The notes: generated by a model not told the origin, from the letters alone. Counted from the stretch's first letter, positions 44,618-54,084 are shown. The stretch is 64,000 nt of DNA from Opitutales bacterium (GCA_028280845.1 JANQKZ010000001.1:1-64000); one strand, 5' to 3'. Program-made: numbers and translations.

Positions 44618-47206
44618 ATGCATCAGCATAATCAGACTCTCTCAGCAGGGCGGCGCTTCCTGGCGGCCCTACTCATCCTGTTTTTCGGAATGGGATCATA
44701 CGTAGACGGACAAACGGACCTGACCACGGATGAGGACATCGAAGAGCTCGGTGAATTTATTATCGTTGGTACGGCTTACGCGACGAGTCAGGCCGTAAAT
44801 AGCAAACGGGAGACCGCTATCATTGCGGATTCCGTAGTTTCTGACGACATTGGAAAACTCCCCGACCACAACGTGGCCGATGTGCTGAGGCGTGTTCCCG
44901 GCGTCACGACGATCATGGATGAAGGGGAAGGGCGGTATGTGACAATCCGTGGGTTAAGTCCTGAGTTTACCAATATCACTGTGGATGGGGTTAAACTGTC
45001 CTCGGTGGCGGCGCCCTGGGATGCCTTTGCTAAAGCCACGGTTCTGGAAGCCATTCCGGCCGCATCTCTGGAGCAGATCGTAGTCAAGAAGACACTGACA
45101 CCGGACATGAGTGCGGATGCGATCGGCGGTACGGTTAACTTAAAATCCCGCGGGGCTTTTGACCGGAAGGCCAACTACCTCTCTGCGTCGGGTGGGCTGG
45201 GCTACTATTCGATGGATGACATGCCGAAGTCGGACAACGGCCCTTCCTATAAAGCGGATGTTTATTACAGCACCATCCTGGGCAATGACGAGCAGTGGGG
45301 GGTTTCCGGAGAGTTGAATTATAATCTCCGGGATTCCGATGAATTGAAGACCATCCGGACCGGCTACCGGGAACTTCCTTCCGGCGAGATGGTAACGGGA
45401 GACTACTGGAATTATATCTATGGCAATAAGCGGGAACGAAAGGGGGGTAGCGTCAAACTTGAGTTTATGCCGGCTCAGAAATCCCACACCTATTTGTCAG
45501 TCCGCCATTATACCCAACGGGATGATGAGGATAAATATGGGCATTATTTACGCGCCTCCGGAAAACATGATGAACCGACCAGCACCATCAATGGGGCGTC
45601 GGGGCGGTCCCGTTATTTCAATCACGATATCAAGCGCAAGACCACGACTTACCTCTTGGGCTCAGACTACTATTTTGACGATAATACCAAGCTCACGGCT
45701 TCCTACAGTATTTCGGATAGTGAGTGGGAACAGCCGAACCAGTTTATCCAGTATGACTGGCAGGGCCCCGGGCTCAATGGGACCTACGACTCCTCTGGAT
45801 TTGTAGATCTTTACCATTTGGATGGCCCAAGCCAGCAGGAATTCCGTGATCCGGAAAATTACCAATTCACCCTTTTTCAACTCTACGATCATAACAGTAG
45901 CAAAGATCTGAATGAATTCAGGCTGGATTGGGATAGCACCCAAACGACCGGAAGGGATTGGGGCTATAAATTGGGGGTCACCGGTCGGGATGAGGCATAT
46001 GAGTACGATTATGAGCGTGGAGAATACCGCCGTAGTGGTTTTTCCATGACGGACTACGTGGAAGAACCGACGGATTGGGTTGCACCAGGAATGAGTGACC
46101 CGTTTATTTTCCTGAACAAGGATGCCTTCCTCAATGATTTTGATCCTTCTGAAGATGGGTGGACCTTTAATGACCGGGATCCCTATACGCGGGACTACCA
46201 GGCTAACGAAAAGGTGCTGGCCGGGTATGCCATGGCTACCTATTTTACTGAGAAAATGGATTTAATCGGCGGAGTTCGCTATGAACATACGGATTGGGAT
46301 TCCACCAGTTTTGAAAATGCAGATCCCGCACGCCCGGTAACAATCGAAGGAGATTACTCCCATCTCCTGCCGTCCTTCCTCGCCAATTATCGTTTCAATG
46401 ACAGTTGGGTGATCCGTGCAGGCTACAGCCAGTCAATCGGTCGCCCGGATTACAAGGACTTGGGGGTTCCCGCCCGTTTTGATGACGTGGACGGCGATGT
46501 TACCCTGCCGAACCCGGACCTGAAACCGAGAGAATCCAACAACTATGATCTCAGTTTGGAGTATTACTTTCCTCAGAACCTCGGGCTCCTCAGTTTGGCG
46601 GTGTTTTACAAGGATATTTCGAACGAGATCTACACCCAGCGGGAATTCTATGAGTACCGGGATCCGGGCACGGGTGAAATCATTAATCCCGATGCGACCA
46701 TTAATCAGCCCGTCAATGCGGGGAAGGGGAAGACCTCCGGGTTTGAGGCCAGTTATCAGATGGCAAAGCTACCCATGCTGCCTGGTGCCCTTTCGGATTT
46801 GGGATTCTCCGTCAACTACACGCATAACAACGGGGAGCTGGAGTTGATCGATTCAGGTGGGGACGTGGTTCGCACGACGGATAGCTACATTTATCAACCG
46901 GAGAAACTGATCAACCTGAACCTGTTTTTCAGTCGTGCCAAATATGAGCTGCGTCTCGCCTATAATCATACCGATCACTATTACGACTCCTTTCATCCCA
47001 CGGATACCTTTCGCGATGACCGGTGGAATGGCCGGGATCAGTGGGACTTTCATGCCCGTTACAACATCAATGACTCCTGGGTTGTGACGGCTGATTTCTC
47101 CAATTTCACGGATGAAGCCAGGGTGCGACAATATGGCGATGAGCACCTGCGGGAGTTCGTGGATTTTGGTCGTTCCATCTGGATTGGTACCCAATACCGC
47201 TATTAA
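44618..47206 (+). CDS. TonB-dependent receptor (Xanthomonas/Caulobacter type)
   Basis: 862 aa. Signal peptide (AGRRFLAALLILFFGMGSYVDG), TonB-box-like EELGEFIIVG, plug with IGKLPDHNVADVLRRVPGVTTIMDEGEGRYVTIRGLSPEFTNITVDG, and a barrel whose last strand ends GTQYRY. Same broad group as the receptors at 41525 and 54131, but distinct. It heads a row of four genes: glycerophosphodiesterase (55 bases later), ROK regulator and PhoD-type phosphatase. That context suggests a phosphodiester-linked or phospholipid-derived ligand, which is inference. An inverted repeat GATCAT-N6-ATGATC lies about 100 bases upstream. Confidence 0.93.
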   Translation: MHQHNQTLSAGRRFLAALLILFFGMGSYVDGQTDLTTDEDIEELGEFIIVGTAYATSQAVNSKRETAIIADSVVSDDIGKLPDHNVADVLRRVPGVTTIMDEGEGRYVTIRGLSPEFTNITVDGVKLSSVAAPWDAFAKATVLEAIPAASLEQIVVKKTLTPDMSADAIGGTVNLKSRGAFDRKANYLSASGGLGYYSMDDMPKSDNGPSYKADVYYSTILGNDEQWGVSGELNYNLRDSDELKTIRTGYRELPSGEMVTGDYWNYIYGNKRERKGGSVKLEFMPAQKSHTYLSVRHYTQRDDEDKYGHYLRASGKHDEPTSTINGASGRSRYFNHDIKRKTTTYLLGSDYYFDDNTKLTASYSISDSEWEQPNQFIQYDWQGPGLNGTYDSSGFVDLYHLDGPSQQEFRDPENYQFTLFQLYDHNSSKDLNEFRLDWDSTQTTGRDWGYKLGVTGRDEAYEYDYERGEYRRSGFSMTDYVEEPTDWVAPGMSDPFIFLNKDAFLNDFDPSEDGWTFNDRDPYTRDYQANEKVLAGYAMATYFTEKMDLIGGVRYEHTDWDSTSFENADPARPVTIEGDYSHLLPSFLANYRFNDSWVIRAGYSQSIGRPDYKDLGVPARFDDVDGDVTLPNPDLKPRESNNYDLSLEYYFPQNLGLLSLAVFYKDISNEIYTQREFYEYRDPGTGEIINPDATINQPVNAGKGKTSGFEASYQMAKLPMLPGALSDLGFSVNYTHNNGELELIDSGGDVVRTTDSYIYQPEKLINLNLFFSRAKYELRLAYNHTDHYYDSFHPTDTFRDDRWNGRDQWDFHARYNINDSWVVTADFSNFTDEARVRQYGDEHLREFVDFGRSIWIGTQYRY

Positions 47207-47261
47207 GCAAGTTCAAGCAAAGCCTGGGTCGGAGGGTGTAAGCTCTCCGGCCAATTTTCCG

Positions 47262-48248
47262 ATGAAAACTTTCCATTCCATTCTGTTCTCCGGGCTGGCC
47301 CTCTTCCTGGTTCTTCCGGTCTTTGGAGGAGCAACCAATCCGGTTTTGCCCTTCGGCAAGATGGCGCATTCCAGGGAGTTTGAGCAAAGCCTGCGTGCAA
47401 TCCAGGATCCCCTGGATCCGGCAGTCTTTGTCGTCGGTCATCGAGGGGATTGGAGGAATGCCCCGGAAAACTCGCTTCTCGCGATTGAGTATTGCATTCA
47501 GCGTGATGTTGAAATTGTCGAAATCGATGTCCGTCGGACGGCCGATGGTGTCTTTGTCCTCATGCACGATGAAACCGTGAACCGGACGACGACAGGGGAA
47601 GGCCGCGTGGAAGATATGACTGCTGCGGAAGTGGCTGCCTTGAGGCTTACCAATGGCCTGGGGAATCCCACCGAACTGGGCGTGCCCACATTACGAGGGG
47701 CGCTGTTGTCAGCAAAGGGCAGAGTGCTTTTGAACCTGGACAAGTGCGATGACTATCTCAGCGAAGTGGTTCCAATACTTCGCGAAACCGGAACGATTCA
47801 TCAGGTCATTTTAAAGTCCAGACGAAGCTATGAGGAAGCTCGCTTGTTCTATGGCGACCTTCTGACAACCATCCACTTCATGCCCATCATCATGGTGGAT
47901 GAACCGGATTCCATCAAAAGGGTGGATGCCTACCTGAACCATCTCATGCCTCTGGCATTTGAGCTCGTCTTTCAAGAGCCTGATTCTCCAAACCTGAAAA
48001 CGATTCAAAATCGGTTAGAGGGGAAATCCAGGATCTGGATTAACACCCTTTATCCTGAGTTATGCGGCCGCCATGATGATGAGAGGGCCATTTACGATCC
48101 GGAGATGATTTACAGTTGGATCCTCGCCCGAGGGGCCTCCATAATTCAGACTGATCGCCTGGATTTGTTAATTCACTTTTTAAACCAAAAGAACCCATCT
48201 CATGCCCTGGTGGGCACGCAAATGACCGAAGCCCCAACCCTGCCGTGA
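47262..48248 (+). CDS. Secreted glycerophosphodiester phosphodiesterase-family protein
   Basis: 328 aa from the ATG at 47262, which starts a signal peptide (MKTFHSILFSGLALFLVLPVF); upstream starts overlap the receptor gene. GDPD TIM-barrel motifs: VVGHRGDWRNAPENSLLAI (catalytic HR), EIVEIDVRRTADGVFVLMHDETVNRTTTG (E, D and HD residues), VPTLRGALLSAKGRVLLNLDK and the late TDRLDLLIHFL. Typical enzymes split glycerophosphodiesters into glycerol-3-phosphate and an alcohol; some members act on other phosphodiesters. Exported, likely periplasmic. Located 55 bases after the TonB receptor and overlapping the ROK gene by four bases. Confidence 0.92.
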   Translation: MKTFHSILFSGLALFLVLPVFGGATNPVLPFGKMAHSREFEQSLRAIQDPLDPAVFVVGHRGDWRNAPENSLLAIEYCIQRDVEIVEIDVRRTADGVFVLMHDETVNRTTTGEGRVEDMTAAEVAALRLTNGLGNPTELGVPTLRGALLSAKGRVLLNLDKCDDYLSEVVPILRETGTIHQVILKSRRSYEEARLFYGDLLTTIHFMPIIMVDEPDSIKRVDAYLNHLMPLAFELVFQEPDSPNLKTIQNRLEGKSRIWINTLYPELCGRHDDERAIYDPEMIYSWILARGASIIQTDRLDLLIHFLNQKNPSHALVGTQMTEAPTLP

Positions 48249-49390
48249 AGCGTAACCTGAACGAAGCCTTTCCTGAACGGGATACCCATTTTCCTAGCCT
48301 GACAAGTAAACATCGGGCCGTTTTCCGTATGGTGCACACGGTTCCGGAGGTGAGCCGGGCCATGATCGGGCAGGAGCTGCGAATGAACAATTCATCGGTC
48401 TCCTACCTGGTCAACCAAATGATTGAGTGGGGCCTTTTGGCCGACGGAGAGCGGGTTCCAGTACCCCGGGGCCAACCCATTATTCGTTTGGAGATCGATC
48501 GGACGACTTTTTTCCAGTTTGGGATATCCATTTACCCGGATCGCTTTTCCATTGCCAGGACCAATCTGGCGGGTGAGCAGATGAGTTTTTTTGAATTCAA
48601 AGGGGACTGGACCCAACCCCAGGCCACCTGCGTGGAAATCGCGGACAGACTGAGAAACCAGATGGAGATCGAGTCGCTTGATCCCGCCTATGCCATTGGG
48701 GTCGGGGTGGCGATGTCGGGGAACGTCGTCAACTACGGCGAATATTTAATTACCCCTGACCCCCTTCTGCACTGGAGTGGTTACAAAACGGCAGAGTCCC
48801 TATCCTCGTTGACCCGCTTACCCGTATTTATCGAAAATGATGCAAAAGCCGCCGCCCTCGGTGAACTCGTGACGGGAGAGGGGAAGGAAATCGCATCCTT
48901 TTATTATACCTCCATGGGCTTGGGCCTGGGAGGAGCCTACGTGGAAAACCAACGCATTATTCGTGGGGCTGGGGGAAATCTTGGAGAATTGGGCGCCCTG
49001 CTGACCTTCAGATCCGTACGACCCACTATTCCCAGTTTGTTACAATACCTCGGTTTATCCGGTTCCAATCTCACGGAAGGCTTAGATTTGGAACAGTTGA
49101 GAGTGGACCATCCCGTGGCCTTTCGTAAGTGGCTCCAGGAAGCGGCGCACAACTATAACGCCGGGCTCAACCAGGTAGCCAAATTTTTGCGTCCCCAAAC
49201 GATTATCATCAGTAGCCGCTTTCCCGAGTCCGTTTCCCGGCAAATCATAGACGGTATCTCCTTTGAACCGTTTCACCCTCCCAGGTATAACGATTTACCG
49301 CAACCGGAGGTCATCCTTTCTTCTCTTGAACCGGAAATGGCAGAAATCATCGGGGCGAGCCTTCTACCCGTGCACCACCTCATTTATTAA
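48245..49390 (+). CDS. ROK-family regulator
   Basis: 381 aa starting with GTG at 48245, in a GTGA overlap with the upstream stop codon. N-terminal winged helix (FRMVHTVPEVSRAMIGQELRMNNSSVSYLVNQM), then a ROK sugar-kinase-like domain with IENDAKAAALGELVTG and TSMGLGLGGAYVENQRIIRGAGGNLGELG. The zinc-binding CxCGxxGCxE motif of many ROK proteins is missing. Likely a sugar- or sugar-phosphate-responsive repressor controlling the surrounding operon. Its DNA target is not identified; the inverted repeat at 44498-44515 is one possibility. Confidence 0.88.
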   Translation: MKRNLNEAFPERDTHFPSLTSKHRAVFRMVHTVPEVSRAMIGQELRMNNSSVSYLVNQMIEWGLLADGERVPVPRGQPIIRLEIDRTTFFQFGISIYPDRFSIARTNLAGEQMSFFEFKGDWTQPQATCVEIADRLRNQMEIESLDPAYAIGVGVAMSGNVVNYGEYLITPDPLLHWSGYKTAESLSSLTRLPVFIENDAKAAALGELVTGEGKEIASFYYTSMGLGLGGAYVENQRIIRGAGGNLGELGALLTFRSVRPTIPSLLQYLGLSGSNLTEGLDLEQLRVDHPVAFRKWLQEAAHNYNAGLNQVAKFLRPQTIIISSRFPESVSRQIIDGISFEPFHPPRYNDLPQPEVILSSLEPEMAEIIGASLLPVHHLIY

Positions 49391-49402
49391 CGGTATTACA
49401 CT

Positions 49403-50830
49403 ATGAAGCGGCCTGGCTGGTTATCGGGTATCATCATCCTTCTTGGGAGCGTCACCTCTCTGCCCTCCACGATTAGCTGGGAAGGCTACCCCCGGCTCAT
49501 GCAAGGCCCCATGGTGGGTTGGGTGAGGTCGGAGTCAGCTGTCATTTGGGTGCGGTTGAGTGGCCCGTTTGAGGTATCCATAGAATACTCCACCGATTCC
49601 TTTTTCGAAAAGTCAAGGCTGTCGGAGAGGGTTCGGGTCACAAAAGAATTAGATTATACCGCCGTTATCGAGCTGGATCACCTGGACCCGGACACCACTG
49701 TCTACTACCGGGTTCTCGTTAATGGCAGACCGGAGGCTCACCGGCTGAGGGGATTTCCGCTTCTCAGCTTCAATACGACACCCTGTGGGGCCTCGAGCTT
49801 TAAAGTCGCCTTTGGGTCTTGTGTCCGGCCCCAGTGGAATCCGGTCCAACCCATATGGGATGGGCTGCGGCCTCATCGGCCGGATCTCTTTTTCTGGTTG
49901 GGAGATAACATATACGGGGATTCTCTCGACCCGGACATCCTTGCGGAGGAATACCGTAAACAGCGGGACATCGTCAATATGCAGCCCCTGAACTGGGGAA
50001 CCCCTCAGCTCGCGGTTTGGGATGATCATGACTACGGGCTCAATGATCATGATAAGCGAAATCCGATCAAGGAAGAGGCGCTGCAGGTGTTTAAGAACTA
50101 CTGGGCCAATCCATCCTATGGGGAACCGGGAAACCCGGGAGTGTATTTTAAATATGGATACGGTAAGGTGGATTTCTTTTTTATCGACGTCCGGTATCAC
50201 CGGGACCCCATAGATACGCCGGATGGTCCTGAAAAAACCATGCTGGGGACCGGTCAAAAACAGTGGTTGAAAGACAGCTTAGCCCGGAGCCAGGCCACGT
50301 TTAAGGTCTTGGTCAGCGGGAATGGCTTCACCGTGGAGAAGGGACCCCACTCAGAATCCTGGGCCTCTTTTCTCGATGAGCGTGATGAGATCTTCGACTT
50401 TATCATGGAGCAGGGGATTTCGGGTGTATTGCTGATATCGGGGGATACCCATGTCGGGGAGTTGAACTGCATCCCGCGGTCTTCCTCTGAAGGATACGAC
50501 CTGTATGAGCTGGTCAGTTCTCCCCTGGCACAGCGACCGTCCGAGAGTTGGCTGAATTACCATGTTATCGAACGGATCCGGCAGTTTTACTTTGGCGGAG
50601 ATAATTTTGGCCTGATGACGTTTAACACCCAGGCGAAAGATCCCTATGTCATCTTGACCCTGCACGACCAGAATGGGCGGGCCGTGTGGTCCCCGGTGAA
50701 GGTGTTTGCCTCGGAGTTGGTCCCGGGTTCGACATCGGATTGGAAAGATAAAATGGATACCAAATCCCGGATCCGCTGGGAGCGCTGGGAGAGCGAAGGA
50801 CGGTATTATGATAAATATTTGAAGGATTGA
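49403..50830 (+). CDS. PhoD-family alkaline phosphatase/phosphodiesterase
   Basis: 475 aa with a hydrophobic N-terminal signal (WLSGIIILLGSVTSLPSTIS). An N-terminal beta-sandwich (VGWVRSESAVIWVRLSG) precedes the metallophosphatase core: FKVAFGSCVRP, DLFFWLGDNIYGD, LAVWDDHDYGLNDHDK, KVDFFFIDVRYHRDP and LLISGDTHVGEL. These match PhoD, which binds Fe and Ca and hydrolyses phosphate mono- and diesters. It follows the ROK gene by 12 bases and is the last gene of the row, so it could remove phosphate from the products of the GDPD step. Exported. Full length for the family. Confidence 0.92.
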   Translation: MKRPGWLSGIIILLGSVTSLPSTISWEGYPRLMQGPMVGWVRSESAVIWVRLSGPFEVSIEYSTDSFFEKSRLSERVRVTKELDYTAVIELDHLDPDTTVYYRVLVNGRPEAHRLRGFPLLSFNTTPCGASSFKVAFGSCVRPQWNPVQPIWDGLRPHRPDLFFWLGDNIYGDSLDPDILAEEYRKQRDIVNMQPLNWGTPQLAVWDDHDYGLNDHDKRNPIKEEALQVFKNYWANPSYGEPGNPGVYFKYGYGKVDFFFIDVRYHRDPIDTPDGPEKTMLGTGQKQWLKDSLARSQATFKVLVSGNGFTVEKGPHSESWASFLDERDEIFDFIMEQGISGVLLISGDTHVGELNCIPRSSSEGYDLYELVSSPLAQRPSESWLNYHVIERIRQFYFGGDNFGLMTFNTQAKDPYVILTLHDQNGRAVWSPVKVFASELVPGSTSDWKDKMDTKSRIRWERWESEGRYYDKYLKD

Positions 50831-51167
50831 TCTGATTTGGGAGTCTGCGGGAGCGACCACGCGTCGCGAGTGTTTGGGCTCTTTTTCCCAGAGGCAGGAT
50901 AGCATCCCGCCCTCCCGAACCAATGTAGGAGAGGCTTTATGCCTCGACCTTCCTGATATGTGAATTCCATCGCGACGCAAGGTCGCTCCTACGAAGACGG
51001 CCCGTTCGGATAGAGGTTATCGCTATCGTTGTCGTATTCGTAATCGATTTCGATTGGGAGGGCCTTCGAGGTTGCAGGATCATCCCTTATTCCTGCCCTC
51101 CTTAGCGATAAATTTGCGCCTGCTTCGTTGGCTGAATGGTTCTGCGGAAGGCAGGAAATTTTACCCT
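50831..51167. repeat. Intergenic REP-like cluster and period-6 repeat
   Basis: Holds a REP-like copy in one orientation (50848-50869), a variant GTAGGAGAGGCTTTATGCCTCGA core (50925-50946) and a copy in the opposite orientation (50970-50992). After these, six degenerate NNTCGN units run from 51018 to 51053. The gap separates two convergent genes. Confidence 0.75.
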
Positions 51168-52664
51168 TTAGATCACCGACAAGCCCCACAGGCCACCGTA
51201 CCAGAGGACGGCGATTCCACTCATGATGACAGAAACCGGGTTGATCGACTTCCATGTGGGTTCCAGTGAATAGGGGTAGGGGTGGCGTTCCTGTTTAAAG
51301 CAGGTAACGGAGACGATGTAGAGGATGGCAAAGGTGAGGGAGAGGGCGTGGAGCCAGTTGAGGTTTACACCGAGGGCAGGCAGGAAAAAAACCATGGGAA
51401 AGTAGAGGAGGGCAGCGGCCAGGATGGCATAAAAGAGTCCCCTGGGGGAAACACTCTTGGGCATGACACAATTCACCACGATGAAGAGGATGGTGATGTT
51501 AAAGAAGGCCTCATTTCGTTTCATGTGGATGAAGAAGGCGTCATCCAGCTGGTACAGGTTAGGGACGATGCAAATGATGATGAGCGATATGATGGCCCCG
51601 GAGGTCGCATAAAGGGGGGTACCCTGCAGCTTGGTCTTTTTGATTATATAGCTCAGGACATCATTGATGAAAAGGGTACTGAGGGCGTGCATGTTGCTGT
51701 TAAACGAGGTGACAAAGAGCAAAAAACTGATGATGCCGATAATCCAGATTCCCCAGCGGGGAAAAAGGAACTCACTCATGACGAGCACAATGCTGTCCGG
51801 TCTCTCCACTCCGTCTTTGAACACGGTGTAGGCAATCATTCCCGGTATGATGACAATAAAGGGGATGATGAGTTTACCCAATGCCGCAAGGAGGACCCCC
51901 TTTTGAGCCTCAGGTAAAGATCTGGCGGCCAGCGCACGTTGCAGGATACCCTGGGCGGTGCACCAGACCTGGACGTTAATCAGCAGCAAGCCCGTCAACA
52001 GAGTAGTCCAGGGGATGGTGGAATCCGGATCGCCGAAGGGGTTGAGCCGCTCCCCGTTCGTTTCAGTAAACGTCCTGAAAAACACAGCCAGGTTACCATC
52101 CCCCACCTTAAGGGCGCATCCGATCGTGAGGGATAAACCGAATAGGCCGAAGATGATGGCGACCGCGGTATCGGATCGCGCAATAAAGCGCATTCCACCG
52201 AACAGGATGTAGGTATTTCCGATGAGGACGAGGAACACGGCCATGAAAAAGAAACGGCTTCCCGGTGGGAGATCTAGAAGAAACTGGATGCGGAAGACAT
52301 CGGCGAAAATAACCGAGCTGGAATAGACCAGGGTGGGAAGATAGATGAAACCGGTCGACAGACAGACCAGGATGGCCAAAGCGAGTCGGCCCTTTTTGCC
52401 ATAGCGCAAGCCGACAAATTCGGGAATAGTGGCCACCCCGCTGGAGTAGTAGTGGGGCAGAAACATCTTGGCGCACACGATCATGCCAAAGACGGCAATC
52501 ACTTCCCAGGCGATGAAGATGACCCCCCACTGGTAGGCGCTTCCGTTCAACCCGATAAACTGAACCGTCGAGATATTGGTCAACAGGATGGACCCGGCTA
52601 CGGTCCATCCGGACAGGGATCGATCGGCGAGGAAAAATTCCCGTTCCTTTTTGCTTTTAAACAT
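51168..52664 (-). CDS. Sodium:solute symporter lacking the usual first span
   Basis: 498 aa. The first residues MFKSKKEREFFLADRSLSGWTVAGSILL correspond to the loop after TM1 in other family members (DYFLAGRSL), so the normal first helix is absent; the in-frame sequence upstream is hydrophilic and does not supply it. The remainder has NISTVQFIGLNGSAYQWGV and about 12 spans as expected. Either this protein is a genuine short form, or the true N-terminus was lost by mutation. It is on the same strand as, and 109 bases downstream of, the ROK gene, so it probably transports a compound linked to that regulon. Confidence 0.82.
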   Translation of the reverse strand: MFKSKKEREFFLADRSLSGWTVAGSILLTNISTVQFIGLNGSAYQWGVIFIAWEVIAVFGMIVCAKMFLPHYYSSGVATIPEFVGLRYGKKGRLALAILVCLSTGFIYLPTLVYSSSVIFADVFRIQFLLDLPPGSRFFFMAVFLVLIGNTYILFGGMRFIARSDTAVAIIFGLFGLSLTIGCALKVGDGNLAVFFRTFTETNGERLNPFGDPDSTIPWTTLLTGLLLINVQVWCTAQGILQRALAARSLPEAQKGVLLAALGKLIIPFIVIIPGMIAYTVFKDGVERPDSIVLVMSEFLFPRWGIWIIGIISFLLFVTSFNSNMHALSTLFINDVLSYIIKKTKLQGTPLYATSGAIISLIIICIVPNLYQLDDAFFIHMKRNEAFFNITILFIVVNCVMPKSVSPRGLFYAILAAALLYFPMVFFLPALGVNLNWLHALSLTFAILYIVSVTCFKQERHPYPYSLEPTWKSINPVSVIMSGIAVLWYGGLWGLSVI

Positions 52665-52773
52665 GGGGTCACTTTCAGTATGGAGCCCATGCGCGTTGCG
52701 GGAAGTGGTAAAGGGGGGAAGAGCGGGATTTAACAGCTTTGAAACAAATGTGGAAGGATCCCTTTAATTCACC

Positions 52774-53943
52774 CTAAATATTAAAAAAATGCTCTACGAA
52801 AGGCACGAGGCCGGCGCCGATGGCCGTGGCGTCACCTTCGCATTCCCTGGGAACGAGTTTGGCGTGTTCGCGGACGACAGCACGACGCTTGATATCGAAA
52901 AATTCAATGTGGGGAATGAGGCGCAGGGCGAGGGCCTTGGGGATGCGTCCCCCCAGAACGATGGCATCATTGTCGAGAATGGCGGTCGTGGCGGAGGCCA
53001 TGAGCGAGAGGGAAGGGGAGACTTCCTCAATCCAGTCGTCGATCCCTTTCCAGGAATCGTCGTAATGGGTGACTAGATCGCTCACGCTGTTCAGGTCTTG
53101 CCCGTTTGCATTTAGGTGTTGCCTGAGGAGCTCCAGGTTGGGGAAGGGATATTTTTCTTTGTCGATGGGGAGGATGCCAACAAACTCCCCCGCGTTCCCG
53201 CGTGAGCCGGTTATGAGTTTTCCATCCATGACAAAGCCGCCACCCACGCCGGTGGCGATGAAGTAGTAGGCAAAGCTGTTGGCCCAGCGACCGACGCCGT
53301 TCATCAGCTCTCCGATGGTGGCGGCTTTGCCGTCGTTTTCCGCCCAGACGGGCAGGGAGAATGCTTTGGAAAAGAGCACTTCCAGGTCCGTCAAGGCAAA
53401 GGCTTCCAGCGAGGGCGGGGTATTGAAAATGGCGCTCGGCCCGACTCTGAAACCGGTAGTGGCTACCCCCAGTCCAAACACGCGCTCCCGTGGAATGCCA
53501 TGCTCGGTCAAGATCCGGTTCATGCCGGTTTGGACCCCATTCAGTATCTGATCCCTGTTGAGGCCAGCTACCCCGGGGAGTAAGTAACCCCGTTGTTGTC
53601 CGGTGAAGTCCACTATAGTGAGCGCGATTCCGTCGGCCATGAGGGATAGGCCGAAGGCGTAGGCGTAGTCCGGATTGAGGGAAAGCACCGCACTGGGCTG
53701 TCCCCGGGTTCCGCTTTGGAATCCGGCCCCTCGCAGGATCATTCCCTGCTCCTCCAGAGTGGCTGCCACTCGGGAAATGGATTGTTGGGATAAGGAGAGG
53801 TCCTGATTGAGTTCGGCCTGGGTGCGTCTGCCCTTGCGAAACAACACACCCAGAAAGTCGCGCTGGCTCTCTGTGACGGCAGTGCCGTCGTGGGTTTCCG
53901 AACGAACGGTTTGAGGTGGGACTAATTTTACTTCTCGACTCAT
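52774..53943 (-). CDS. ROK-family transcriptional regulator
   Basis: 389 aa. N-terminal helix-turn-helix (QRDFLGVLFRKGRRTQAELNQDLSLSQQSISRVAATLEEQGM), then the ROK domain with VWAENDGKAATIGELMNG and FIATGVGGGFVMDGKLITGSRGNAGEF. As in the ROK protein at 48245, the cysteine zinc motif is missing. Divergent from the TonB receptor at 54131; the shared 187-base intergenic region contains three copies of a 15-bp inverted repeat, the probable operators. So it likely controls the receptor gene and possibly itself and the symporter downstream. Confidence 0.9.
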   Translation of the reverse strand: MSREVKLVPPQTVRSETHDGTAVTESQRDFLGVLFRKGRRTQAELNQDLSLSQQSISRVAATLEEQGMILRGAGFQSGTRGQPSAVLSLNPDYAYAFGLSLMADGIALTIVDFTGQQRGYLLPGVAGLNRDQILNGVQTGMNRILTEHGIPRERVFGLGVATTGFRVGPSAIFNTPPSLEAFALTDLEVLFSKAFSLPVWAENDGKAATIGELMNGVGRWANSFAYYFIATGVGGGFVMDGKLITGSRGNAGEFVGILPIDKEKYPFPNLELLRQHLNANGQDLNSVSDLVTHYDDSWKGIDDWIEEVSPSLSLMASATTAILDNDAIVLGGRIPKALALRLIPHIEFFDIKRRAVVREHAKLVPRECEGDATAIGAGLVPFVEHFFNI

Positions 53944-53993
53944 TTACAAAAGCTATTGATTGCAAATACCTTAGCATATTTCAAGCAATTTAA

Positions 53994-54084
53994 TACTCAC
54001 CATGAGTGAAAAAATCATAAAAACTACTTGCCTTGAGTAATAAAAAATCCAAAGCTCCCCGCCATATATTACTCGCAATGAGTA
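53994..54084. promoter_or_regulatory. Three candidate ROK operators
   Basis: Three 15-base sequences related as inverted repeats: TACTCACCATGAGTG (53994-54008), TACTTGCCTTGAGTA (54025-54039) and TACTCGCAATGAGTA (54070-54084). The third is a perfect TACTC-N5-GAGTA palindrome. Spacing between starts is 31 and 45 bases. They lie between the divergent ROK regulator and TonB receptor genes. Confidence 0.8.

Noticed and set aside
44618-47206. SusC/SusD-type polysaccharide utilisation locus
   Set aside because: The receptor lacks the SusC N-terminal carboxypeptidase-like domain, and no SusD-like lipoprotein occurs anywhere in the window.
51282-51917. 211-residue plus-strand ORF
   Set aside because: It is the antisense of the sodium symporter; its Glu/Asp-rich composition is a mirror of hydrophobic codons.
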